The notes beneath the pieces are model-generated. The model saw only the letters and a program-made list of their open reading frames with translations. It was not told where the DNA came from and did not search any database. Source: Archilochus colubris (taxonomy: Eukaryota; Chordata; Aves; Apodiformes; Trochilidae). From it: a stretch of 64,000 nt of DNA. Shown here piece after piece: positions 21,913-35,000 of the stretch. Both the position numbers and the translations under genes were made by a program. The stretch is from assembly GCA_023079485.1 (NCBI GenBank), contig CM041097.1, positions 17,405,158-17,469,157 on the forward strand, given 5' to 3'. Every line of letters starts with the position of its first letter. Position 1 is the first letter of the stretch.

Positions 21913-24900
21913 TGTATCAGTAACATCACAAATGCACAAAAATATTCACACATTGGGAAACCAGCTTTAACTAAACACTTTATGGATTGATCTATGGAAT
22001 CTGGAGCCACATTAATATCTCCTGAGCTCAGCAGGATAACGGAAGCAGCACATCACTTGCTGAGAGGAGCAGTGAGACTGTTACAGCAGTGAATGCAGGA
22101 AAAAAGGAACAAAAAATTCTGGGAGGAAATTAAAAATTCAAGCTTTTTCCACTTCCTGTGGAGGCATCTGGTCAGGCACATTACTAGAGATGCCAAAGTG
22201 GTTGCCCCACTGGCCCAACCTCCTGTACCAGCACTTGCATCCTGTTCTTAACTGGCAGGTCACCTGCTAAATTCTAAAGGTGAAAGGAAAAAGGAACACG
22301 AGGCAAGAGGAAGGCTGCTCATCCTTCTGAGAGTCACTCACCCATTGGATCAAAACTCCCCAACTTGTCAGCAAATGGATCCTGAGGACCAGACCATCAC
22401 TTGAGAGCATTTTATAACCATTTTCACATGCAAATCCTTCCTGCTGAGTCTCCACCTCACTTAGATTTGTACCAATAATTTCAAGGTCACCAGCTATTAC
22501 ATCCTATTATCTAACCCTTCAGACTCTGCTTTATTCCTTTTTACTGCTACTTTTTGCTGATGTTTCCACTCACCTTTGGAGATGCCTGTTTAATTTAGCT
22601 GGATTTTTAGGCCACACTTTGGATTACATTTTCCCCGAGCTTATTCTAGCAATTTCTTGGCAATAAATGGTACTTGGATACCCTGCAGAAACCTCACATC
22701 CTATAATGATTACTGCTATTTCCATTACCATAGGCTAAACTAGTTAGGTCCAAACAGCAAATTAAAAAGCTTGCTTCCATGTGCTGGTCCTTTAGAAAGG
22801 ATGCAACTGTTCCTCAGAACAGGGAAGACACTGAATTAAAAAAAAAATTAAAAAAATTGTCATTTCTCTGGCGTGGTTAAATAAAATACAGTAAACTGGT
22901 TTGCATGCAAGAGGTTAAAATCAATACAGCTTCCATTCAGGCAACAACAATTATAGGATATTGCTTTACATATGTACATTCTGTCCATTAAAGGTGAAGG
23001 TTCCAGAGTTCCCCATTGAACACCCAGCTTTGCATCCTCCACCTCCCTATAGCGCTCAGCAGTCTCTGCCTGACATTAGTACTAAACAATATTCATTAAG
23101 AGCATAACACTAAAGTGCAACATGTAAGTAAATCAACCTCTCAATGCTCTATTTTACAAATTTCATGGGCCACTGGGGATAATTAAAAGGGTAATTATAT
23201 AAAGTTGGTGCAGTTTTGAGACTCAAATGACATTTTCTGCTTTAAAGCACTTGATAATCTGGCATTTTTCTACTCAGTCTTTTTGTACTTTTATGGTCAA
23301 GCAGCATAAACAAACAAGAACTGCTCTTTAAGGTATTTCAATTCTTTTTGCTTTCTCTCCCCCCACACTGTTTTTCTTGATGAAAACCATTCCCTACTTC
23401 TTCCTAAAAGTCCTATGTTGAGATATCAGGAAGAATGAGGTCTTTTTAAAAAAAAAAAATCACTGATCACCATAAAATGATGCTGAGCCTCAAGCTTGGT
23501 TTAGACTGTAGTTCTGAACAAAAATGGTATTGCTTTGGGTGTTTACAGCACTGGAGTGCTGTTTGGTTTGTCACTGTGTTTAACCACTGCTCTAAAGCTA
23601 GCAAAGTACATTACTGGTAGTAACAGCTCATGAAAAATACAGCGAAGAAACTGCTAGTGGCAGAAGCATTTAACTTTCTTGTTAGCAGCCTCCCCCATGT
23701 GGCACTTTAGCACCAGCAAGTTGTTTATTATGTTCTGTGCCAGGCAAAACTGATTAAATGGGGCTCTTAAGAATCAAAGCGTTATAAATTCATGGAAATA
23801 CAGCAAGCAATAAATTCCATGGAATTAAAAGCTTACTAGTGCTATTAGCATTTCAGGGTGTTTGCATTGTTAATAGTGATGTGCAAAAATGATGTTCAAA
23901 CGAGACAAGACAAACCAAACAGAACATATGCTTTAGCTGCTACATTTTTGTACCATGTCATCATTACTTGCAATTTTTTTCCCCCCCCAAAAACCTTAAA
24001 ATGCTCATTAATGTTTTAGAGAAAAATCTGAATCGAAGGTCTGTAGACCAAAGCTTTACAACCCCAGTAAAAGAAAAGTATTGTACATGAAACAATGCTG
24101 TTCTGGCTCTAGGAAAGAGCTGGAGATGGATACCCTAAGGCAGATGCCTGCCCTGGCTTTGGGGAGGAAGCAGCAGGGTAAGGCAGGGGGACTTTTCTGC
24201 CATTACCAGGACACATTAGGAGAAAACAACTTGCTAAGAATTTAATAAGTAAACTCGATGCATAGTAATTCTTAATACTTAAGGAAGGGGCAATCCAGTC
24301 TGACCTGGTGATCAGTAAATCTGTCATCAGCTCTCCAAAGAGACATCTTTACTCCGGGTTGCTCTATCATCATTCCACTGGAATGACTCTGGTGGCAGGT
24401 GACGAACTTCTCCATCATTACTGCAGAGCTCCAAGCAGAACACTGAAGCTGAGCTGGTGTTAGCCCTGTCCCTCACACCCATCTGCTTGCAGGCAGCTGA
24501 TAACTTGGGAAATGGAATTCCTTTCAAGCAGAAACTTTGGGCAAGAAGCTGCCCTGGGTAGGAGAGGGACGGGACGCACTTTCCAAAAGTGCAGAACAAT
24601 CAGGCCTTGCAGAGTTTGTTTGTTTTGTTGTCGTTTTCCTCCTCTGAGAGGAACAATTTGTCCCTTTGCAAGCTGCTAGAACACACAGCAGCCAGATAAC
24701 CTCACCTGCAATGTCCCTCTAAGGAGCAGGGGGCAAACCTGGCTCTCCTTGCAGCTGGGAAAATGAAATCACAGCCTGGTTGCCACGGTTAAGGTTTGGC
24801 ATGGGATCAAGAGTATATTCTGGATGGTACATCATGCACAGCTGGCAACTCACAAAGTCAAGAAAAAACAAGAAAGTTTCGTCCAGAACAAAAACAGCAC

Positions 24901-25360
24901 CCATGGCACCCAGTGAATCAGCTGCAGAGGTAGGAAATGAACCTCAAATTCTGACTCAGGATTCTCAGGTTCTGCGTGGAGCTCACCTTAACAACAAAAA
25001 GCCTCTTCCAAGGTTGAGGGAGCTGACATTTTGTTTGCCTCAAGCAAAACAAAACAAAGCAGCAGCTTTTAAAATGCTCAGAGGCATGGGGTTTTTTGAT
25101 GTATGCATGTCCTGGCAGTCACACATCTGCACCAGGAGAGAAATAGCCCAGTTTTTCTGGCAGTTTAGTCCTTTTCATGTGAAAGTTGAAATTACACCAT
25201 CACTGAACTTTTGCAGCTCCAGGTTCTTCATATAAAAAGCAGCTGCTGAATACACAGAGGGAGCAAGGATTTTTTTCTTAATGTTTGAGCAGTTCCAAGT
25301 TCAAACCTATTGAAGTTCAGGTCACACCAGGACCATGTCACTTTTAATGCATCCAGTTCC
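21913..25360. other. Noncoding stretch, no gene recognised
   Basis: AT-leaning unique DNA with short homopolymers (for example A-rich at 22,838-22,858) and no recognised gene, RNA or repeat. Scattered frames below 155 codons are uninformative. Confidence 0.65.
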
Positions 25361-25924
25361 ATGCCAAGAGAAACCCAACATAAAACTAGGATAAACTCCA
25401 GTTCTCCTGAAGAAATATACCAAGGTCTTCCAGATGATGCCACAGATTGCTCTTCGTGGGCAATGGGACCAGATGGGATGTCAGTCTCAGAGGACAAAAT
25501 CTGGGAAAGTCTCTTTACAGTTGTTTTTAAAGATAAGGTCTCTCCAAATGTCCACAAAGCTTGTTTGAACTTTTTTCTCCTGCTCCACTTGGGAAAAGAG
25601 TTTCTTGTTCCACCAGTCCTGTGTCATACACACCACAGGCTTCTCCACAACCTCCTCCCAGCAGCTCACCCTCCATCACACTTTGTGAAGGCACCAGAAC
25701 CAAGCATGACAAAGACCCCTAACTCCATACTCCTTCTTTTGGGACCAGATCCTTTTTTGCAGATAGGAAAGGTCCCCACTCAATCTTGGGGGGACGTGAT
25801 GCCTAGCCAACTACATGCTGCTCTGGGAACAACACCAGAAGACTTGGGACAGCCCAGCTCCTGCTCTGATGGCATTTGGGAGTACTCTGGGATCTGCCCT
25901 CTGCAGGTACCTGGCATCTCATAA
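25361..25924 (+). other. Longest ATG open frame (187 codons), coding status doubtful
   Basis: From the ATG at 25,361 the frame runs 187 codons to a stop at about 25,924; the same frame is open a further 17 codons upstream without an ATG. The predicted protein is rich in Ser, Pro and Leu with His/Pro-rich middle parts and shows no motif, signal peptide or transmembrane segment I recognise. The start context is weak (T at -3). Overlapping minus-strand frames cover parts of it. I estimate that roughly one frame this long per few such windows is expected by chance, so I do not call it a gene. Confidence 0.2.
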
Positions 25925-26127
25925 CACAGGTGACAACAACTCTACTCTTGATAAGAGAGAAAACTGAGAATATGATGGAAAACTGGCACAGAAGGTTTGG
26001 TGGGAGTGCCCAGGGCTTCCTTGTGCTGCATGCAACCAACTGGTATGGGGATGCTTTGAGAAGGGAAGACAGCAGGAAACAGAGGGAAGAAGCTTGGAAA
26101 GCAGAGATTTCACTTGTGGGACCAGAG

Positions 26128-26172
26128 ACAACCTGAACAGCAACAACCTGAACAGCAACAACCTGAACAGAC
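26128..26172 (+). repeat. 15-bp tandem repeat, 2.9 copies
   Basis: The unit 'acaacctgaacagca' is repeated at 26,128, 26,143 and 26,158, exact until the partial last copy. As the unit is a multiple of three, frames stay open across it and give repetitive peptides (for example VAVQV on the minus strand). Confidence 0.92.
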
Positions 26173-26272
26173 ATGCACTGGCACAGCACTGCACAAGGCA
26201 CCAAACACAGTTTTGTGACCAACCCCCTGCACCACAGGAAACTTTCACCCCACACCAGCAATGATCAGGGAG

Positions 26273-26388
26273 CTTCTAACTTCTATGTCTATTTCTAACT
26301 GAATAAAAAAACCCCAAACTATTTCTGACTAAAAAAAGAACTATTTCTAACTAACAACTAATCTAATTCTAAACTGTCTACTTCTAAC
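26273..26388 (+). repeat. Degenerate CTATTTCTAACT repeat array
   Basis: The word ctatttctaact occurs at 26,289-26,300, as ctatttctgact at 26,319-26,330 and again at 26,341-26,352, with related 'cttctaac' and 'ctaattctaaac' words around. The plus strand is almost free of G over about 115 bases. It looks like a decayed minisatellite and begins about 100 bases right of the 15-bp array. Confidence 0.65.
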
Positions 26389-29008
26389 CTATTACCAAGC
26401 TTGAGATAGGAGCTTGAGAATGGATGTTGCTTCTGAATGGTGGTCTCAGACTCACTTGGAAGTAAAAATCTTCCTCTCAGGTACATTCTGGCAGGGCAAT
26501 TTCAAAGACAAGGTTCCTCAGGGGGTGGGGTGTAAGTGACACTGGGATACAGGGGATGCAGCACAGCACCACAACACTGCTGAGCTGGGAATCCCTGTAG
26601 GACTTCAGCATGAGAGCCCCAAGCACGACCAGGTGTAGTAAAACCCAACTATTTACCCAGCTCCTTTCTGAGCTTCCCATCCTAAATGTGCTGGGAAATG
26701 AGGAAAAGGACTTGACTGGACTTTTTTGACCTTATCAAATATCTAGAAAGCACCACGGCTGATGTGGATGTATTTCAAACCACGTTAACCACGGCAGCTG
26801 ATGGAGCAGTAATGCTCCAGCTGGCCTGAGGATCAGGGACATTCAACAAACTACCCAAACTTGGAGAGAATTAGCAAACACACACTATACATGTGGGATT
26901 TATACCAGGCACATGTTGGATTTGCAGCTTGTCACACAGTTTTTGGGAAAAAAACAGGGTTAATGAAAACGCTGAAAAATCAGGAATGCTCTCAGAGATT
27001 CAAGGTATGTATATAAAAAAAATAAATAATTACTTCAATATTAAAATTCAAATTATCTAAAAATAGATTGTCTCATGCATTCAGGTCTCACATTTCAAAA
27101 AGACAAAATTTGTATTTTTCAACTATATTTTTTGTTAGTTATCCAACTTTCAAAAGTACAGGCTTTTAACTGGCCTTCTTTTTAACTACCTGAGTATAAA
27201 TCCAGACATCTCGGTTTTAAATGGTATTTTGTCTAATTAATATCTTTTTTCTCCCCTTCGAAACATGTATTTATCTGCTGTGAAATCAGAGGCAGAAACT
27301 AATTGTTTTAAAGATAGCAGAGTAAATAACAACTTTGGAACCTTGCAGCCTTAGTCTGGCAATTTGTCTCATATAATTGACTCAGCAGACATGCTTACAA
27401 TTTCTTACAACTTTTACAAGACCTCCTGTGGGCTTATTTTAATGTTCTCCAAAACTAAGCTCAGAGCTTTGAAGGCTTTAAGTAAGTACCACCAAAAGCA
27501 ATCATCCCTCCTTCCTAAAAGGAAACAAACAATAAAAGCACTTTTTTTTTTCCTGACACCAGATCTCAAAGAGGAATAAAGACACCATAGAATTTGTACT
27601 TTTTCAGAAATGTAGTTTTCATTTTTTTTTCCCAGGAATATTTTTTTTCCAGTTCAATTTGTATTCAATAAAGCTTTAAAAGCAACATTTTCCCAATAAA
27701 AATCCTCGTTTACTGGAATAAAATTTAAATGGAGAACGATGACAGCAATAAAGCAAACACAGACTATAAAAATAACTGCATGGCATTTTTCCAGTTCAAA
27801 AGGGGTAGAAAATAAACAACACAACAACCTCCCCCCCTCAAAAATAAATTGTCTCCTGGCTCAAATTATTGATTTATGCTGTTGTTGGCTTTGAAATGAT
27901 CACTTTCTATTTCTAAGACCTTTCCAGACCATCAGGAATGTCAGGGTTGTGTAGCCCTGTTCCATTAGTGGAAGTGCCTCAGGAGGAGGAAATTCTGTGC
28001 CCTTCCACAGACATTTCCTTCCATCACTGGGATGCACCAACCCTCAGCACATCAGAGGGTTAAATGAAACACTTGCCTTACAACTAAAAAATGGACCATC
28101 AAAAATAACAAAAAGGGTACAAAAGGAGAATGAAGTGATCTGCTACTCCAAAGATGCAAATTCACTTTTTTTTTTTTTTAAAGGGGAATAACAATTCTAC
28201 TTTTTTTAAGCAGCAAAATAAAAAGCTGACCATTTCTCAACCAAAATCTATTTTGAAAAGCCCCACTATCAACCACAGATATTAATGGTTTGCACTGGAA
28301 ATGACGTCAGAGGCTTAGTTACAAATGTCCAAATGTTTGTGCTCCCCTACTAAAAAAAATAAACAGTGAGGTCCCAGGCAGAAAGGACTCTTTTAAGCAA
28401 TTAAGGAATGTTATGCAAAACAGAGGGGAAAAGCATGAGGCCAGCAGAGGTGGGAGAGCCCCAAATTAAAATTCACTGATTGCACTGGGAGAAAAACCAG
28501 TTAGCAATTAAGCATCTCAGAGGTGGCATCTGAAGTTCCTGCCATTAGCAGCAGTGAAAAACGCTTTCAGATGTTGCAGTGAGAAATATGGGCAGCCAAT
28601 CAGGCCAAAACTTACTTTTTTTTTTTCTTTTTTTATGCCTTGGCTTTAGTATGAGCTACCAAATAAAAAAAAAAACTCAAAAAGGATGGCCTCCTGCAAT
28701 GCCCACTGACATCACTGGTCTTGTAACACTATAAAATATGAAATATTGTTGCTACTTTTGCAGGACAATAACTCAAGTGTGCCGGAAGACACTTCTGGTG
28801 TGGTAGAAGGCAACAGGCAGTGACCTAAGAGAGGACCAAATAAAATATGGAATATGCAATCAGAATCTATTGCCAGTGTCACTTCCTCACATCCCTAGAT
28901 TTTATCACACCAAAAGGCAGCTTCCAAGCCTGCAAATCTACACGTGGCTTTTGCCTTTGTGTTGAGAAGCAGGCATGTCTATGGGATGCCACCAGATAGA
29001 ATTGGTGT
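26389..29008. other. AT-rich noncoding stretch
   Basis: No gene recognised. AT-rich sequence with many A and T runs (27,000-27,060; 27,540-27,660; 28,160-28,210; 28,610-28,675). It includes one perfect CRE octamer, listed separately. Confidence 0.65.
28302..28309. promoter_or_regulatory. Perfect CRE palindrome TGACGTCA
   Basis: An exact cAMP-response-element octamer in a CpG-poor, AT-rich neighbourhood. CREB/ATF-family proteins bind this sequence, and retention of its central CpG hints at constraint or low methylation. About one exact octamer per 65 kb is expected by chance, so function is uncertain. Confidence 0.35.
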
Positions 29009-29085
29009 GCATGGTGGTGTTGGGTTGGCACTTGGGATTTCATGATCTGAAGAGGTCTTTTTCAACCATAATGATTCTCTGATTA
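29009..29085 (+). mobile_element. CR1 LINE 3' tail
   Basis: 'ggtggtgttgggttggcact', then 'catgatctgaagaggtcttt', 'ttcaaccataatgattctct' form a diverged CR1 3' end. It is truncated at its 5' side and has the same orientation as the copies at 20.3 and 21.9 kb. The divergence suggests an older insertion. Confidence 0.78.
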
Positions 29086-32000
29086 GTCCCCATCAGCCTT
29101 TCTGTACCAGCAAGTTGCATCCTGGGGCCCAGCAGCACCAGGGCAACACAATTCTTAATTCAGTTATTTGTCTGCCTCAGAAGGAAAGCTTAAAACTGGG
29201 TATTTCTGGGGCTTTAGTTGTTGGATTTGAGACTGAGCTTGAGTTCAGGCTGTCTGACCTGACCCATGCCTGGGTTCTGGAATAATGAGGATCAGTGCCA
29301 CTCCTACCTATGCCATTATTCCAAATCCTTTCTTCACCTGAGCTCTGATAAAAGGCAGAATATCCTGATGTATTATTATTGGTCTTTAAGAACCAGGCTG
29401 GAAGCTGCATAGTCTGTACTACATGGTGCATCACAAGCTGTTTCCTTGCTATCTCTGTAGGCTAAGTTTAGAGATGGACACAGTGACCAATCTGCTGATC
29501 ACACCCATAGCAAAGCTCCAACCATCCCCAGAGAGAACAGGCTGCCCATGGACCACCAATAGCCCAGAAACAGGCTCCAACTTTTCAAAAAAGCTTTTAC
29601 AGCACTTTTTCCCAACCAAACAGCTCAGGCTGACAAGTCCAGAGGGCTTCAACAACAACAAAATTATCCCTTGCAGACACACCAGTGCCTAGCACTGGAT
29701 GTCCTGTCTCCCTTTTTGGGATGCACACAGCTTCAGGTGCTTTGTAAGCAGATGGGTGGTGGGAGGAACTCAAACACCTTCCTGCAGCTCCAGGACAGCA
29801 CTTGCCACTATGGCCAATTTTGCATGGAACTCAGCAGCTGAGTGTCATCAACTTCACAGCACTTTTTAGCAACCCCCAGACAGCAGCTCATCCTTCAGAG
29901 CTGCTTCAGCTGCAGCCTTTGCATCCTGGGCCATTTCCAACAAATGCAGCTGGGGTTGAGCTGTGGGGACTGATGGGGTTGGTGTTTCCCAAATGCAGAG
30001 GGGTCCAGGAACTGCTCAGCCTTGTGCTTCACATTCTTCCCAGCTTGGTTGGTTGGAGGGCATGTTAAATAAGAGAACTCAGCACCTGCATTTTACTGAA
30101 GATGGTATCCAGTGCCTACCTAAGCTAAAAGGAGAAACACTGCAGGATTATGCAAAGCACTGGCCAAATCTCCTTCACTTTAGCATGGAGACCAGAATGA
30201 TTTGGTCCCAAGGCATCAGATAAGAGGATCAAAACCTCCTGCTGACTATCTTGAACATATTTTTCTTCCAGCCCACTTGAAGATTTATAATATATTAAGG
30301 AACATTAAGAAGAAGAAGAAAAAAGAAGAAAAGCTAAATGGGCCAAAAGCAAACAAAAGAAACACGTTCTCTTGAGACTGCTAATGCTGGCAGACAATAG
30401 CACAGAAAGAACTCCTCTGACAGATCTTTGAAGTCTTCAATACTGCATGCTAGTGGTCCATGCTAATGAGATTTGCTCAGATACTTTTTAAATTATTCCA
30501 AATGCCTTAATCTATTTTCTACATCTTCTTGACCCAATTGCTTCCGAAAAGTCACAGCTTCAGTCATTTCTGGACTAAGCTTTTCATTAAAATAGGTGAG
30601 GTCTTCGAGCAGATTGTGTTTCCAAAGGCCCCCACACACCCTTTTTAGGGCTTACCCCAAAAAAATGTGAGTAATACAGTAATTTCTTTTGCTAGAGATT
30701 ACAGAAATGCACTGCACCTTTCAAACTGAGCAACTCAAAAGGTCTTAAAAAAGTAGGATGTTACAACTGCTCCAAACAAACCAAAAATAAATTAATCCAG
30801 CCTCAGACATTGGCTTGCCAAGGCACTAATCACTTCAGCTACATAACTACCACCCCATCAGCAGGTATTCCAGGGTCTCCTAGATCCCATCTCCTGCTGG
30901 AGGTGATAGAAGCACTCACACAAAATGCTTCCAGTACAGCTCTATGTAATTTGGGCCTGTGGCAGAAAAAAAACATTAGAGAAAATGTCCCAGAACCAAG
31001 CTGTCTGCTCTAATACACTCTCTTATGAATGCACCCAAGTAACAAGACCCATAATTCAGAAGAAACTGTACACCACATCTTCAAGAAATGCTGACTGCTT
31101 CTGCTCTGAAGTATGTTTTAGGATCATTAGGTCAAAAAAGCAAGAAAAACCAAGGTGCCAAACTCAGTACAGAAAACATCACCCTAATAATTTCCCGCTG
31201 CCTGACGTGGAAGCATCACTGCCACCTGGCCAGTACAGAATGCAGGAGTAAGAACCTCACCAGCCCATCATTTTTTGCATTGAGCTTAGGAATAAAGTCC
31301 ATTTATCTGACCTTTCTCTTGCCTTGAAGGGAAGGAAGGAGAAAATATACATATATAAAAATGTTAAAGCTCCAACCCACAGATTTATCTGCTGATCACC
31401 TCATTCAGTTCTGAATTACAGCAGGCAGTTTCTGTTTTATTATCAATATTTAATCAGCATTTAACTCTGACACAAGCATTAAGATTTGAAATTTTCAACT
31501 AAGTGCAACTTTGCTAAATCCTTTGTGTTGATTTTTTTTCCCTGTTAAAAGTTTTCTAAAGGATTCTATCTTTGCCATCTTAAAAGTCAGCATGTGTCTT
31601 TTGTTATCAATTATGTACAACTTTAGTAGCATGTTTTATACTTTTCAATTTTTCAGCATGCAAGCTATCCCTGATTTACAATGCTCACTGAATGGTGTTT
31701 GATTATTGAAAATGCTTTTACATATATTTAAACAAATGACTGCTCCTGGAAAACTAACACTATTGTCCAGAATTCTGTAAAAATACATTTCCCCACCTTT
31801 CTCCCCAGATCAAACATCTTAATTCAAACTGTTGCTTTGAGGAAAAAAAAACAAAACAAAACTGGCATATCATTGGGCATTATGCCTAACAGTGCTAAAT
31901 AAAGGAGAATGTAAACATCTTCATTCTGCAGGTTTAATCATCAAAGCCCCTTGCTCTATCTATCCTGTTATCTGTGCCTTCGCTCAGAGCTGTTTGGAGC

Positions 32001-35000
32001 TCACAGGAGAGAAAAAAAAATAAATAAAAAGCAAGCAAACAAAACACAGAATAATAAAAAAAAAAAGCTATTTGACCAACCCTGTACCCCAGTCCACACA
32101 CCTGAGGCCAGGCTTGCAGGCAGTGCTGGGACACCCAGGGCCACACGACTGCTCCTCCAGGAGCTGAGTCCTGCTCAGGAACTGCACTGAGCAGCTTAAC
32201 TGCTAACTCAGAAGATGGGATTTCACCTGAAATTAAGCTATCAAGCAATTGAGCTCAAACTCAATCAACCAAACCCTTAACCTTCCCTGTTTCAGTGGCA
32301 CTGCTCTAATGAGGACTCTATCACTATTTCCATTACTATCTCCTCTTCTCGTGGTTTATTATCTTGGCAGTTTCAATTCTCACCCAGGTGAAATTTGAAG
32401 GCCAGTTTCTGGGACCACATATCATTCATTATGGCTTCATTTTATGGAGTATGTTGCAAGACTATGGACTGATACTGCAGTAAATAGGTTTCCACTGCAA
32501 ACAGCACCTCTCACTGCAATGGAAGGAGGGCAGAGCCAAAGCTTCCCACAGGAACAAGTTCTAACAGTAAAGGGCACTTGGAACAACTTCTTTTTTGTCA
32601 AGGTGTGAATTTTAGTTGTGAAAACACGTCCTTGAACATGCATCAGACTTGCACACACTGTGGCTGACCCACGCGTGGTTCTCCAGCCCTCAGGGTTTTC
32701 CCACTGAGCCTGGATCAGTTTCTAGGATGTAGACACATCCTAAAAACTTGAGGCTATTCAAGGTAACACCTTGCATTATTGCAAGCAAAATTCCTGATTT
32801 TCCTGTGTCACATAGCACCGTGCCATGCATGAGCTGTGGCTCCACAAATCCTGCTGCACTTGGAACCTAAAATTTTTCCCCTCTTCACAAACTGTCCAAA
32901 GGGGAACATTGTCCAAGTGTAGGGCAAGCCACCACCATCTTCTTAAACAGCAAGACCTCCTGCTTCTCCAATAGCTGAAATACACCTAGTACCCCATGGG
33001 CTCCACCATTAAAAAAAAAAAACAACCAACAACCCAGAGTAAAACTCCTGTCTTGAAGAGAGGCAAGTGTCATACAGCTGGAATACAGCACTGGCACGGC
33101 CAAGGACTGCAATATTCACCTGAACTTCATGAATTTCATCTTTACTAAATAGATATTTTCAGCAACAAAGAACTTAAAATAATAATAATAATAATTAAAA
33201 AAACACATCACCCTCAGACCTATTTAAATTTAAAACAGAAGAGAATGGGGACATTTCCTCCCCCCCCCCCGAAGTACATTTTAATAAAATTAAAAATAGC
33301 TTTAATTCATTCCGATGCTGAAAAAATTCAAAGTTGAAAATGAAATCACCATTTTATATTCGAAGAAGGTCAAGAGAACAGCACTAAGGAGGACTGACAT
33401 CACAGTGAGCAGCAGCTCAGCACTTACATCAGTGTTGCTTGTTGCTATGGTGCTTAACCGACTATTAATTTCTGAAAGAAGGTGATTATAAAGCAGCCAT
33501 ATGAACCTCAGTCAGATGACACCCTTCAGTACCAAACACTGAGCTGCCTTACTCTGCTCTTCTGCAAGTTAATTTTGTGAATCACCACTTTTGTGATGTT
33601 AATATTCCTTTCCAACTTGAAACTTTGGACCAGAAGAGAGGCGAGGAGTTAATTTAGAAGGAAGGGGATTTCACGTTGCTTTAAATAAAAATAATTTTGC
33701 AGAGAGTGAGATTTCTCTTTACCATGTTCCAAAAGACTAAAAATCATGTGTTTAAATTTTTACAGTGATAGCAATCAAATTAACTGTGCTGTCCTGCTCT
33801 GCTGGACATGCTGTTGTAAATCCAGGAGTGTCTCAGCCTGGGAAAAAGCAAAACTGGAGCTGACATTCCTCAGGGATATTCCCTGGCAAAGGGATGCTGC
33901 TCCAGACCTGTGCCACAACAGCTCCCAGCCCAGCATCTATAGATGCTGAGACATGGACTTGGCCATGTGGCCACCAAGCCCAGGCAGAGCAGGGTCTTCC
34001 CATTCACACACAGCGTCTGTAGGGTCACCAAAAGGCCTCCTCAGATCATGGCTGAAAGCCTAAAAGTGCATCTTTGTGGCCTAAAATGCAACTGAGCACT
34101 TCAACCATCAGCTTCCTAGGAAAAATGGGTTTGAAGCACAGCAGTGACTCCAAAACCAGTGCTGAAATCTGCCAGAGGAGCCTTCACTTGTGCAACCAAA
34201 GCATCCTCCCGGGGTTTGCAGGATCAGCTCCAACCTTCAGACCTGGTTCAGAAACTGTGTGCAAACCAGAATTTGTATTTACCTTCTCCAGTTGCTCCTG
34301 TAAAGCAATCTTCAGCTACAGCCACCCAAGAAGGTCACTCTTCTTACCCTGCAGAGAAAGAAGGTGACACACGTGAGTGCTGGGGCAGTGTCAGCACCAC
34401 CACCCAAAGCATTTTCATTGGCACCACATCTGCAAGTACAAACATAAATAAAGCAACAAATTAATCTAATCATATTTAACGGCAAATGACTTTCAGAGAG
34501 AGTTAATAAAAACAATCAAGTCACAGGACTGGTGCTTATCAGTACCAGCCAGGGTGAGGCTCTTCAGTTCAGCACCAACAACTTGGTCCTTGGGAGAAAA
34601 AAAAAAATAAAAATAAAAGAACACAACCCATGGAGATGAAACATCTTTGTTCTCTAGCATCAACTTTCTTAATCTTGATGCCTATCAATCTATTTTCAGT
34701 TTGAATAATAGATGAGTTCAGTTCTTTGTTTCAGAAATCTGACTATTGTCTGAATGGGTTCTCCTTACTTCAGGCATTTTAAGACCATTTGTAACCACTG
34801 CTATTTTAGCTTCTCAATCTTTCCTTTTTTCTCATCCTTTTCCTTAGAGACACAGTCTTAGATGAGATTTTAAAACTAGCTGCATCTTCCTAATTCAAAA
34901 AGTTGTTTACTGTCTTGGGATATTGTCTCTTTAAGCATTACCAGGAGCACATCAAGTATGCCAAGGTGGTAAGAGCAGTGGGTATTAAAAAGAGAAATAA

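Noticed and set aside
31909..31931. TGTAAACATC word similar to the miR-30 seed
   Set aside because: The rest of the sequence does not match a miR-30 member and no matching hairpin arm is visible.
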